In this document: positions 25,809-35,765 of the stretch, one piece after another
Layout: each line of letters opens with the position of its first letter
Numbering within the stretch: the first letter of the stretch is position 1
Assembly: GCA_014584305.1 (NCBI GenBank)
Contig: JACTND010000148.1
Span: forward strand, 1 to 43,699
DNA from: Planctomycetota bacterium
GTDB taxonomy: Bacteria; Planctomycetota; Planctomycetia; Pirellulales; Pirellulaceae
Reading direction: 5' to 3'
Length of the DNA stretch: 43,699 nucleotides
The notes under the pieces: model-generated
What the model was told of the DNA's origin: nothing
Seen by the model: only the letters and a program-made list of their open reading frames with translations
The model's database searches: none
Position numbers and translations under genes: made by a program

Positions 25809-26993
25809 ATGCCAATGATGCCTGATTTTTTTGTTACGTGGAGCCGCCAACTCGATACGCCACTGTTGCCGATTCGCGGCGCACGCGAAGATTACTATAT
25901 TCTCGCCGACGGTCGGACGCTTTACGATTTCACTTCGACCAGTTTTCAGGCGTGCTTCGGTCACTCGTATGCGCCGATCGTCGATCGAGTGATCGCGCAA
26001 CTTCGCGAGTTGCCCATTGCGTCACCCAAAGCCGATTTCGAACTCAAGCGCCAGGCGACGCGGCGCTTGTTGGATTTGATTGGATTGAGCGGCCGCATCA
26101 TGTTTACAGTCAGCGGTGCCGAGTCGGTTGAGAATGCTCTCAAGATCGCCCGGCAACAGACTGGGCGGCGGGTGGTGATGGCGCGGCGGAAGAGCTATCA
26201 CGGTGCGACACTTGGCGCCATGAGTGTTTCCGGTGATTGGCGCCGCGAAGGGCATGTCAATTTCGACGAAGGAACGTTGCGGATACCGGAACCGCACGAC
26301 GATCCCAAAGGAATCCAAACGCGACAATTGGTCGATTCGTTTGGCCCGGAGCGCATTGCCGCCGTGATTGTGGAACCGATCACCGGCACTAACGGTGTGT
26401 ACATCCCGCCAGCGAGTTGGTGGCAGGCCCTCGCCGACTTGTGTGCCAGCCATGGCATCCTGTTGATTTGCGATGAGGTTTTGGTTGGCTTTGGGCGCTG
26501 TGGCCGGAACTTTGCTTTTCAGCACTTCGACGTCATGCCCGATTTGATCACGATGTCCAAGGGAATTACCGGCGGCTACGTCCCGTTCGGAGCGGTGTGG
26601 GTCAGTGATCAACTGGCAGCCTTCTATGACCGGGAAATTTTTCGCGGCGGCCTGACGAACTACGCCCATCCTTTGGGGCTGGCTGCTATGTCTGGTGTTC
26701 TCGATGCGATGCTCGATCCGGAGTTTCTCCAGAACATGCGCGCGTTGACATCCGTCTTTGCCGAACGTGTTCACAGGTTGGCGGAGGCGCACGGGGCCAG
26801 TGAAGCGCGGATGCAAGGACTTTTGGCGGCGTTGGAGTTTGGCGCGCGGCAGCTCCCGCCATGGACGCATTTCGTTGATTACGGCTTGTACGTTTTCACG
26901 AAAGGCAGCATGTTGATACTGGCTCCGCCGTTTGTAAGCAAACCGCCTCGTCTGGCAGAGGCGTTCGAATCGCTGGACAAGGCGTTGCTGTAA
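25809..26993 (+). CDS. Class III PLP-dependent aminotransferase
   Basis: Intact 394-residue fold-type I aminotransferase of class III (ornithine / 4-aminobutyrate / lysine type), moving an amino group from an omega-amine-bearing substrate to a 2-oxo acid. Seen: entry region DGRTLYDFTSTSFQACFGH (35-53), PLP phosphate region VSGAESVENALKIAR (101-115), YHGATLGAMS (130-139), Asp222 in LLICDEVLVGFGR, and the Schiff-base Lys251 in MSKGITGGYVPFGA. It starts four bases after the C45-like reading frame ends, and 34 bases precede the CoA-transferase gene, so it belongs to one operon. The exact substrate is not readable; the neighbours suggest an amino-acid catabolic or N-acylated amino-acid route. Confidence 0.9.
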   Translation: MPMMPDFFVTWSRQLDTPLLPIRGAREDYYILADGRTLYDFTSTSFQACFGHSYAPIVDRVIAQLRELPIASPKADFELKRQATRRLLDLIGLSGRIMFTVSGAESVENALKIARQQTGRRVVMARRKSYHGATLGAMSVSGDWRREGHVNFDEGTLRIPEPHDDPKGIQTRQLVDSFGPERIAAVIVEPITGTNGVYIPPASWWQALADLCASHGILLICDEVLVGFGRCGRNFAFQHFDVMPDLITMSKGITGGYVPFGAVWVSDQLAAFYDREIFRGGLTNYAHPLGLAAMSGVLDAMLDPEFLQNMRALTSVFAERVHRLAEAHGASEARMQGLLAALEFGARQLPPWTHFVDYGLYVFTKGSMLILAPPFVSKPPRLAEAFESLDKALL

Positions 26994-27027
26994 GATCGTG
27001 GCAATTTATGGAAACGAAGATTTGACG

Positions 27028-27723
27028 ATGAAAACCAAGTCCAAAGTGTTTGCCAATGCTCGCGAAGCGCTGTTCGACATTGCTGACGGGATAACGTTGA
27101 TGAGCGGTGGGTTCGGTCTATGCGGAATTCCCGAGAACAGCATCGACGAATTGGTCCGGCGGGGCGTGAAGAACCTGCACGTTATCTCGAATAACATCGG
27201 AAACTCGGGACGCGGGTTGGCGTTACTTCTGAAGAATCGGCAAATTTCGCGGGCGACCTGCTCGTATGTGGGAGGAAACCCCGATTTAGAAGAGCAGATG
27301 ATGTCCGGCGAAGTGCACGTGACGCTGGTGCCGCAAGGAACATTTGCCGAACGTATTCGCGCGGCGGGCATGGGAATTCGAGGGTTTTATACGCCGACGG
27401 GTTTTGGAACGCTGGTGGCAGAAGGCAAGGAAGTTCGCGAATTCGATCGGCCTTGTCTGTTGGAGCTTCCGTTGGAAGCTGACTTCGCCATTATCAAAGC
27501 ACAGCGGGCAGACACCTATGGCAATTTGTGGTTCCAAGAAACCGCGCGGAACTTCTCGCCGTTAATGGGCATGGCGGCGCGCACGACAATCGCTGAAGTC
27601 GAAGAGTTGGTCCCCTTGGGTGCCATTCCTGCCGAAGATGTTCACCTTCCTGGTGTTTTTGTCCAACGCCTGTATCAAGGTCACGACTACAAAAACGAAA
27701 TCGAAATCCTCCTTCTTCAATAA
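27028..27723 (+). CDS. 3-oxoacid CoA-transferase subunit A (orphan)
   Basis: Alpha subunit of a heteromeric family I CoA transferase (ScoA/AtoD/YodS type), which moves CoA between acids. The 231-residue product has the family signature LMSGGFGLCGIPENSI near the start, then ISNNIGNSGRGLALLL, VTLVPQGTFAERIRAAG, FYTPTGFGT and ADTYGNLWF, and ends normally (HLPGVFVQRLYQGHDYKNEI). The ATG at 27028 is favoured over a GTG at 26998 because it gives the family start. The beta subunit, which carries the catalytic Glu and normally follows directly, is absent: the next gene is a convergent, unrelated minus-strand gene. It must pair with a subunit encoded elsewhere, or the locus is a remnant. Confidence 0.93.
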   Translation: MKTKSKVFANAREALFDIADGITLMSGGFGLCGIPENSIDELVRRGVKNLHVISNNIGNSGRGLALLLKNRQISRATCSYVGGNPDLEEQMMSGEVHVTLVPQGTFAERIRAAGMGIRGFYTPTGFGTLVAEGKEVREFDRPCLLELPLEADFAIIKAQRADTYGNLWFQETARNFSPLMGMAARTTIAEVEELVPLGAIPAEDVHLPGVFVQRLYQGHDYKNEIEILLLQ

Positions 27724-27787
27724 CCACCAGCGTGGACAGGCGTTATCTTTGTCAACCCAAACCGGCAGTCGTGCCTGCGCGTTCGTG

Positions 27788-30700
27788 TTAACGAAGAGGG
27801 AACAGACGCCGGGGGAGGCGGCGCCAAGGGTTTATCGTTCCTTCATCGTTGGAATGCTCATCGCGATACTCGGCGGGCTCTACGGCCGTTTGTATGATGG
27901 AACTTGTGCGGCGCGGATTGCCGATCCAAGTTTCAACGAATTGGGGCCAATAGCCTTCGAGAATTCTCCGCGACTGATCCAAGGATTGAGCGGATTCCGC
28001 AAGTGCCCCGGCAGTGGCGAGTTGTTGCGCTATGGCTTTCGTATCGCTTTCATCCAACCAGCGGTCATACAGTTTAATATCACCGATCCAGACCTGGCCG
28101 GCGCCCATCAAGTCAAAGCCGATCTGAACTGTACGCCCAGGTTCGACTGGAATGTCGTCAAAATGGACGACGAACTGTTTCCAGTGGGTTGTCAATTGCG
28201 CGACAGGCAATGCTTCATCACCGCCCACGGATCCGAAGCGGTAGTAATGGTGGATTCCATCGTTCGATTCGACAGAAATGCGAAGGGCCGGTTGTTGCTG
28301 CCCTTCATCCGTGCGGACGGCGGCTATCACTGAGAGTCGTCCCGTCTCCGGAACGGGGAATGCGGGACTTCGTATCCAAACAACATCACCTTGGCTCTGC
28401 ATGCGCAGAGCCCGCTCGGACGCGTTTCCCGTATCAGAGATTTTCGACGACGTTGATCGTGGGCTGGCCAACTCCAAGTTGGACACATGCTGCGGATCAA
28501 ATCGCCAACCATCAGACAGCTTCGAGATCGAAGAGAACGCATATTGATCCAGGTCGCTCAACGGCGTTGTCGGTCCGGCGGCGTACAATGCGGCTTGCAT
28601 TCCGTGGATTGTCCGCCGCACCTGCTCAAACGCGGCCTCAGGAAAAGTGAATTCGAAGTCGGCCAATCGCGTGTTGGTATCCGCTGATGTCAACACGATC
28701 AATCCAAACGGCGCAATCTGCCAGGATGGGTTGGCAGCTGCATCGCGCAGGTTGCCGGCTGTGGCGAGCGGAGTTATGTTCTCGACCGCGGCCAAAGGCG
28801 GTTGCGACCATTTGGCGTTTACTTCGGCAAACCAGGGCGTTGTATTGACGATATAGGCATACCAGCGTGTGCCGACTGTTTGTTGCCGGACAACGATAGG
28901 ATAGCGCGTTCCTGGATTGCGCGAAGACTCGACGGATTCAAAACGAACCGCTGGCAGTGCAGAGAATTTTCCAGACCAATCGTCGGCATGTTCTCGATTC
29001 CCGCTGGCCAAGAACAATCCACCGTCAACGATCAACAGCGAGTCGCGTGACGCCAAACTTGTGGCAAATCGTTGCAACGCCACGTAACCCGGGAGCGACC
29101 AATGTTGCAGCCGCCAAGGGGGTTCCGTGGCCGAGAACGCCGGGTGATCTTCCATTCCTTGCCAAATCAACCAATGGGGCCGATGGAAGATTAGCTCAGC
29201 CGCGTAACCGGTCTTATTCCAATGTTCTTGCAATCCGCTGGAAAGCCTCATTGCCACGTCACGACGGTGATCGGTCAATGATTCACTGGGTGCAACGGTA
29301 TGTCCGCGAAGTAGTATAACGGTATCGGATTCCCACAACGAGGGATCCCAACCCATATCGCGAACAGCGATGACCGGATTGGACGGCCGATGCAGACTGG
29401 GAGACAAAGCTTGAGCCAAATCCCCGTGCGTATGCAGGTCGATCGCCGCTAGATACAAACGGGTCGATTCGCGGTAACGGCGGACGATCGAACTCAAGTC
29501 GCGGTACCAGGCGGCCAATCGCCGACAGCGAAAATCCGTCCAGGCCTCGCGATATCGATCGGTCGTTTCGTTTCGGCTTCCTGAGCCATCTGCAGTTGCT
29601 TCCCACTCCCTGACAAAATCGGCAATCACTGCCTCCGAATATCCCCATTTGCTTCCCGGCAACAAGGATGAGGCGCCCGGACGACAAACCAAGCTCACGC
29701 CGCCAAATGATGAGTGGCTGGCGTATCGCGTTACGAGCTCCTCGATTATGGCGCCGATCTCACGTTGCACGTCGTGATGGAGTGGATCGTACCAGGGCAT
29801 CGAATTGCCCAGCGGAACCGCAGCGCCGCGTTCGTCACGCAAACGACTTGCCGGCACCGATCCGATTTCGGATGGGTTTTCTAGCTCGGCCAGGGGACCG
29901 GTGAAACACAAAGCAGGAACCAACTCCAGGCGTTCCCGATCAAAGATTCGGAACAGCATCTCCAATACGTCTTTTCGGAGGGGGTCTTGTCCAGTGGGGA
30001 AAAACGACCCGCTGTCCCATCGCGGAGTTGGTTGCAACCGTTCGCTGGGAAATAACGATGCAGACGCAACTGAGCCACCAGACGCGACGCACCTTCATAA
30101 AACGTCAACCAGTCATCCAACGAATAGCCCGACTCGGCATCGGTGAGTCGAACGACATCGAACTGGTCCACGAAGGTCGGCCATTCCAAATAAGCCAGGC
30201 GGCGACGGTGCTGGATCGTCGTGGCCGGATCGTCTGCCAATGTCTGTTCCAACTCCACGGCTGGCGAGGACGCAGTTTGAATGTCGACTTGGCCAATGAA
30301 AACTGCTTGCGCTGGGTGTTGATTCTGAATGACCAGCCAAGCGGGCTTTGACGATGGCCAGTACGTTATGTGGTGATTCATCGACGGCAACGGCATTGGC
30401 CCTGCGGCGAGCAGTTCGCGCCGATTGAGGGCAACTCCACTGTCGTTGCCCAATGCCGGCAGCCGGTTGGATCCGCTGGCCGCGGGCCAAACTCCTGCTG
30501 TAATTGCGTATTCCGTTTCGGCGCGGAAGGAGATGTTGGCTCGATGCATCGCATCCGGTGTCTTCGTGGACAACGGTACGGAATACCAAGCTCCGGGAGG
30601 AAGTTCGACCCAAGTCTTTCCATCGATCGTTCGCATAATTGCTTGCGCCGAGTAGGTCGGCTCCACGGGATCCGTTGGCGACCAAGGAGGTTTCGGAAAG

Positions 30701-31686
30701 AACCGCGGGGATTTGCTGCGATCGCCAGGTTCGATGGTGGCCGTCGTCTGCCATTTGGGTGGTCCCAACGAGACTGCCCGATCCGAGCGCAAGACGATAA
30801 ACTGGACTTTTCGACTGATTTTGGAATTGCTCCAACTCGCTTGCAGCCAACGGGGCTCCAACTCCAGCACTAGATCGTAAACTCCTTCCTCGTCTGGAAC
30901 CATGAATGACCAATCCCATGGCGCTGCCGATCCATTGTCATCCAAGTTGATGTCCCAGGATTGAGAAAGGATCACTGGCGTTGTCGCGCGGGCCGGTGTG
31001 ATGCGCGCTGTGCAACGAAAGGGACGAGAGCCGTACTGGCACCAGTTGGGACGAATAGTCAAAGTACATTGTTCGCGTTCTTGGAAAATCAAATGGGGTC
31101 GGTGGACGTCAACCTGAATCCGATCGCCCGGCGCCCGAGCCAATCCGATCACGTTGTGTTTGGCGTCAATGGGCAACTGTATGGAATCCGTGCGGAGTTG
31201 TTGCAGGGTAAAGGTCCGCATGAGCCGCTGCTCTGGGTGTTCGGCGGACAGTATCTCGATTGACAATCGCGCATCGGCTGCTGCTTCGACTGTAAAATCA
31301 AATCCGCCGAAACTGCAAGGCAAGGGAGCCGCGGAAACCACATTCGTCGGCTGGCTGACAATCGATCCCGGTGCGTCAAAGTTCATGCTTAAACCTTGGA
31401 CGCCGCTCATACGCCCTTCGTTGATGCGGGCCGTCACGCGCCAGGTCTGGGCCTCGCCGCCTCCCCAAGTCAGTCGAAATCGCGAAAGAATCAAGGGAGC
31501 GGTGCCACGTCCCTCCGCGAGGTGTTCATGCGCGTGCACAAGGCGTGCACTTTCAAAGAGGCATACGACGACCAGCGCAGCCAATCGCAGGCCGATCCAC
31601 ACGCGCGCGGACCGTGCCGTCGTGCGCGAGGTACGAGCGGAACAAGCCGCATTTTCACAAAGAAAATGTCTAACGTCGAAACTCAA
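27788..31686 (-). pseudogene. Large secreted glycosidase-like protein gene, split by a frameshift
   Basis: Two long frames that overlap by about 200 bases form one protein of roughly 1290 residues. The N-terminal frame (601 codons, from 31686 or a start just inside) has a hydrophobic export signal (GLRLAALVVVCLFE), beta-rich domains and runs to WLTFYEGASRLVAQLRLHRY. The C-terminal frame picks up with VASASLFPSERLQPTPRWDS, then GQDPLRKDVLEMLFRIFDRE, a barrel-like region (RLYLAAIDLHTHGDL), and a late beta domain (RLSVIAAVRTDEGQQQPALR). The join lies at about 30030-30100. The family is a large secreted planctomycete type with a glycoside-hydrolase-like middle; the activity is unknown. TTG is the only start at the very 5' end and an internal GTG before the signal is an alternative. 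Confidence 0.65.
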
Positions 31687-32066
31687 GGCTGATTAACCGC
31701 TCCATCGGTAAACGAGGCAGACTTCGATTGCCTGGCCGAGTTCGCGTGGATACGAACGTTAAACAATCGGGCTTTCCGAATTCCAAAAGCCTGGCATTTG
31801 GCACAAGCGGCCAGAATCTAGCAACCTCCGAGCGCGCGCGGTAGGCCAATCACCAAGTCGCTAGCATTTGAATTACCAGATTGGTTCGCGTTGATACATT
31901 GCGCGGACGCAGTTAGAATCGGCGACCGTGGATTCCGCAGCCGAAATTGTTGCGGTTTTCTGTACGCTTCGCGCAAACATGTCCTACCCTGGGGCGCGCA
32001 ACGGCAGCGAATCGCATTTGTATTCGGCGCTTCAAAAGTAAACAAAACTTCAGGAGATTCAAAACC
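31687..32066. other. Divergent intergenic region upstream of kdsC
   Basis: About 380 bases between the split secreted gene (minus) and kdsC (plus), so it should hold both promoters. A weak promoter-like pair, TTGAAT near 31869 and GATACA about 17 bases on, is visible but unproven. No gene is recognised, although the kdsC frame is open back to 31947 through TTG codons. Confidence 0.45.
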
Positions 32067-32600
32067 TTGTTTGGTAACGGGCGTACTACGATCGCACAGC
32101 GGGCGTTGCCGATCCGCCTCTTGTTATCCGACGTCGATGGAGTCCTGACTGGGGGCGAGATCATTTACGACAATCAGGGGTACGAGTCTAAGCAGTTTCA
32201 CGTCCGGGACGGGCTTGGAATCAAATTGTGGCAACGTGCGGGGCTGCAATTCGGGCTATTGACTTCCCGGTCATCACATATTGTGAAATTGCGCGCAGCG
32301 GAACTGAATATCTCGATTGTTCGCCAAGGGTTTGAGGACAAATTGCCCATGGCGCGCCAGATTTGCGAGGAATTGGGGTTGGCATTTCATGAGGTCTGTT
32401 ATGTTGGGGACGACTTGCCAGATTTGCCGGTGATGCGCAGCGTCGGCCTAGCGATTGCCGTGGCTGATGCCGTGGACGAAGTCCGGGCGTCCGCGCACCA
32501 CATCACCAACGCGGCCGGCGGCCAAGGTGCCGTTCGCGAAATTGTAGAGTCCATTTTGCAACATCAAGGGCGATGGCCAGAAATTGTGAGCCAATTTTGA
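32067..32600 (+). CDS. kdsC: 3-deoxy-D-manno-octulosonate 8-phosphate phosphatase KdsC
   Basis: HAD-family phosphatase that releases KDO from KDO-8-phosphate for lipopolysaccharide synthesis. The product, about 177 residues, has the HAD nucleophile motif LLLSDVDGVLTGG (Asp22 and Asp24), LLTSRSSHIV (motif II), the lysine of FEDKLPMA (motif III), and the acidic GDDLPDLPVM (motif IV); length is normal for the tetrameric C0-type phosphatase. The TTG at 32067 is chosen because AGGAG lies ten bases upstream and the product then has the usual length. Its stop overlaps the start of the LptC/LptA-like gene, a coupling that supports a lipopolysaccharide role. Confidence 0.92.
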   Translation: MFGNGRTTIAQRALPIRLLLSDVDGVLTGGEIIYDNQGYESKQFHVRDGLGIKLWQRAGLQFGLLTSRSSHIVKLRAAELNISIVRQGFEDKLPMARQICEELGLAFHEVCYVGDDLPDLPVMRSVGLAIAVADAVDEVRASAHHITNAAGGQGAVREIVESILQHQGRWPEIVSQF

Positions 32601-35600
32601 CCGAGAACGCTGTTCAACAGGCGCGCCTTTCGCAACGGCAGTATTGGATTCAATCCGTTTGGATCTTGGCGGCAACGTCGGCTGCCTTTTTGTTGTACAG
32701 CGCATTCGTCGTGCCAAGGCTGGAGAAGAATATCAGTGTCATCAAGCCTTCACGTCCCCAAACGGATCACGCCTTCGAACCAACTAACTCATTGGAAGCT
32801 GACCTGGCGCGCTGGTTACCTGAGGGTGCTTGGGAACTGGAACGTTGTAAAGTCCTCATGGTTTCGGGAGGTACCATTCTGTTTCAAGACTACCAACCGC
32901 GCGACGATGGAACATTAGAGGTATTCCCATTCACCATGGTGGTCCATGCGGAACCGGACAGCCCCCAAGAGACGTCGTCCCATGAAGGTCCACCGATCGT
33001 CCTCCGCGCCTCCGAGCGCGCGCTGTTGCAGTTCGATCGACCCTTGCGCATCGCCGGTGAATCGGCCGGCAAACTTAAAAGCGGTCAACTCCGGGGGGAT
33101 GTGCATCTGTATCGGATGGCGGATCCGAACCAACAGCGCGAGGAGTTCACGATCCGAACTAAGAATGTCCACATGACGCCTACGCGAATCTATTCCTTGG
33201 AAGATGTTGAGTTTCAATACGGTCAGCATCGGGGCAGCGGCCGTCACTTGTATTTGGATTTGCAACATGATGCGCCACCGTCCGTGTCGCGCGACGATTT
33301 CTCGCGTATCAATGGCCTGCAGCGATTGGAATTGGCATCGATTCGGTACGTGCAATTGGTTCCGTCCCAAGCGGATTCCCGTAGCTTATCGGACTCCCGA
33401 CTGAGTCCATCCGGACCGTTGCAAATTACCTGCCGGGGACCATTCTATATCGATTTTCAAGCGGCCCGCGGTGCTTTTGAACAGGATGTTTTTGTTCAAT
33501 CACTAGACGTTCATGGCGACACGATGAGAGGGCATTCACTCGAGTTCGATTTCGATCGTGTGGTAGAAAACAAAAGTCAAACGACGTCTATTCAGTCCGC
33601 TTGGCAACACATGGTGTTGCGAAAGATCAGGCTGACCGGAAAGCCAGCGCACATCCAGTTGGCTTCACAATCGGCCGAAATCATGGCAGAAGACTTACAG
33701 TATGATTTGTCCCTCGAACAACTTGCTGCGGCCGACTCGCACGATGTCACGTTGACCCAACCGGGAATTCGAGCGCGCGCGAAAAACATCCAATACCGAT
33801 TGCGCAAGGATCATTCACTCGGCCCGATGTGGGCGCAAGGCCCCGGTCAATTCATTCAAACGTTTCCGGATAATCCGCAGCTCCGGACACGTGTCGTACA
33901 GTGGCAGGATCAATTGACCATTACGCCGGATGGTCCGCAGCGCAGAATCTCGACTCGGGGCCTGGCCCGTTTTGAGGTGGAAGGAGAGATGGCTGTGGAA
34001 GGAAAGTCCATGGATGCTTGGCTTTGGGAAACGGCAGTAGCGGAGAATTCCGACGGTTCAACTCCACGCTATCTGCCGTTGGCTGTCGTGGTGGAGGGTG
34101 ATGTAACGATCGACTCGCCGCGTTTGGCTGGGACAACCGATCAACTGATGCTGCGCTGGCCGTTGGCGGATCGAGTCGAATGGAATCAGGCGTCAGCCCG
34201 GAGCGAAGTACAACGTGTGTTTCGGCTACCGTGGTCGGAAATCGGGGAGGGGGCATCTACCAGCGCTACCCCGCGCATTGCGGCACCCAGTGTTCCAGAG
34301 CGTAGGGGTTATGCAGGGTTCGATTACGTCAATACTGAAGATGGCCAACTCAGCTTTTCAGCAAACCAAGTCCGCGTGTGGTTTGACGATTCAACCAACG
34401 CTCAAGACGTTTCACGAGTGGAAATGGATGGGCAGGTTATCCTCCGCCAACACCAATCTCCGGATGAGGACGACGACCAGTGGACGTTAACTGGAAGCTC
34501 TCTCCGGTTAACGCCGAAAGGCGAGAATTTGTACCATGTTCACGTGCGCGACCAAGCGCGATTGACGTCAAGGCAGTTCGAATTGATTGCCAATGAATTC
34601 TTCCTGGACCAGTTAGCCAATCTCGCTTGGGCCCCCGGTGTAGGTCAATCCGTTTTACGGACTCGCGCGACGTCGGATCGACCCGACCAAGGCGCACAGA
34701 TTCCCGACGAAATCCGCTTGCAATGGCGCGGAGGAATCGTATTCGACGGTGAAACCATTTATTTTGAGGACACCGTCGTATCGCACATGACGCAACAAAC
34801 CGGTAATCGCACATCGAACGTCCTTGAAACGGAGAGCTCAGCGCTGAGTTTAGTTTTGACTAAACCAGTACGTTTCTCCGAGCGCCTGCCGCCGGACGAA
34901 CCGTCCTCAAACATCCCCGCCACTGATGTGGCAATTGAACGAATAACGCTAGTCAACCACATTCCCGAGGAACAGCGGTCGTTCCCACAGGCCGCAGTCC
35001 GCGACGAACGCGCTGTGAAAAACCGGTGGGTAGTTCTAACACAATCGGTATTTGGTGAATCGCAGAAACTGTTGGAATACAACCAATTGACCGCCCCCCG
35101 AATCGTCCTTCATCGACAACAAGGGACATTTCAAGCGACGGGTCCGGGTGAGATAACCAGTTGGCGTCAGGGCGATGCGGGCCAGCCCGTGTTTCTTCAA
35201 GTGGCTTCCGCGACTCCACACAGCCCGAATCCGCAGATTAGTTATCTGCACGTCGAATATGATGATGCACTCACGGGCCAAGATGGTCTCCATCTCGTGA
35301 CGATTCTAGGGCGCGTGCGAGTAGTTCAAGCGTCAGCCTCGGAATGGCGACGGCGACCGCAGATTGACCTTCGACGCTTGCCTCCCGGCGCAGCGCATCT
35401 TGTGGCCGATCAAGTGGAGATCTCCCAATGGACTCCGCGGGGCCAGGAACAATCGACCGTCGAGTTGATTGCCACGGGAAATGCGCGGTTACGAGGTGAA
35501 ACATTCGAAGCGCTGGCCTATCGCCTCAGCTACAATCAACGTTCCGATATCCTGGAAATCGAGGGCGGAGAACGCGACGACGCCCAGTTGCGCTACCAGC

Positions 35601-35713
35601 CAGACAAACACAAGCGGGACCGTGTCGAGCTGGCCGCTCAGAAAATTCGCTACCGTCCTAGTGACCAATGGTTGGAAATCGTCAAGGCGCGCAACGCCAC
35701 CATCCACCGCTAG
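32573..35713 (+). CDS. Giant LptC/LptA-like lipopolysaccharide-transport protein
   Basis: A 1046-residue protein with one N-terminal membrane anchor (about 28-47, SVWILAATSAAFLLYSAFVV) and a long periplasmic beta-rich chain. The last part has the LptA/OstA pattern: VELIATGNARLRGETFEALA then YRLSYNQRSDILEIEGG and AAQKIRYRPSDQWLEI; similar strands recur earlier (LQRLELASIRYVQL; ITCRGPFYIDFQ; ARAKNIQYRL). In proteobacteria kdsC is followed by lptC and lptA, which bridge lipopolysaccharide from the inner to the outer membrane. Here a single large chain sits at the same place, overlapping kdsC by 28 bases. I infer a fused, elongated bridge protein. No LptB ATPase is in the window. ATG 32573 is kept; a TTG at 32597 would overlap the kdsC stop as TTGA. 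Confidence 0.72.
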   Translation: MARNCEPILTENAVQQARLSQRQYWIQSVWILAATSAAFLLYSAFVVPRLEKNISVIKPSRPQTDHAFEPTNSLEADLARWLPEGAWELERCKVLMVSGGTILFQDYQPRDDGTLEVFPFTMVVHAEPDSPQETSSHEGPPIVLRASERALLQFDRPLRIAGESAGKLKSGQLRGDVHLYRMADPNQQREEFTIRTKNVHMTPTRIYSLEDVEFQYGQHRGSGRHLYLDLQHDAPPSVSRDDFSRINGLQRLELASIRYVQLVPSQADSRSLSDSRLSPSGPLQITCRGPFYIDFQAARGAFEQDVFVQSLDVHGDTMRGHSLEFDFDRVVENKSQTTSIQSAWQHMVLRKIRLTGKPAHIQLASQSAEIMAEDLQYDLSLEQLAAADSHDVTLTQPGIRARAKNIQYRLRKDHSLGPMWAQGPGQFIQTFPDNPQLRTRVVQWQDQLTITPDGPQRRISTRGLARFEVEGEMAVEGKSMDAWLWETAVAENSDGSTPRYLPLAVVVEGDVTIDSPRLAGTTDQLMLRWPLADRVEWNQASARSEVQRVFRLPWSEIGEGASTSATPRIAAPSVPERRGYAGFDYVNTEDGQLSFSANQVRVWFDDSTNAQDVSRVEMDGQVILRQHQSPDEDDDQWTLTGSSLRLTPKGENLYHVHVRDQARLTSRQFELIANEFFLDQLANLAWAPGVGQSVLRTRATSDRPDQGAQIPDEIRLQWRGGIVFDGETIYFEDTVVSHMTQQTGNRTSNVLETESSALSLVLTKPVRFSERLPPDEPSSNIPATDVAIERITLVNHIPEEQRSFPQAAVRDERAVKNRWVVLTQSVFGESQKLLEYNQLTAPRIVLHRQQGTFQATGPGEITSWRQGDAGQPVFLQVASATPHSPNPQISYLHVEYDDALTGQDGLHLVTILGRVRVVQASASEWRRRPQIDLRRLPPGAAHLVADQVEISQWTPRGQEQSTVELIATGNARLRGETFEALAYRLSYNQRSDILEIEGGERDDAQLRYQPDKHKRDRVELAAQKIRYRPSDQWLEIVKARNATIHR

Positions 35714-35765
35714 AAAACCAGAAAGAGTATTCCTGTACTTGCTTTCACTTCTGAGTTTCTGTCCT

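Noticed and set aside
26022-26870. Long minus-strand frame inside the aminotransferase gene
   Set aside because: It is antisense to clear catalytic motifs of the class III aminotransferase and has no recognisable family.
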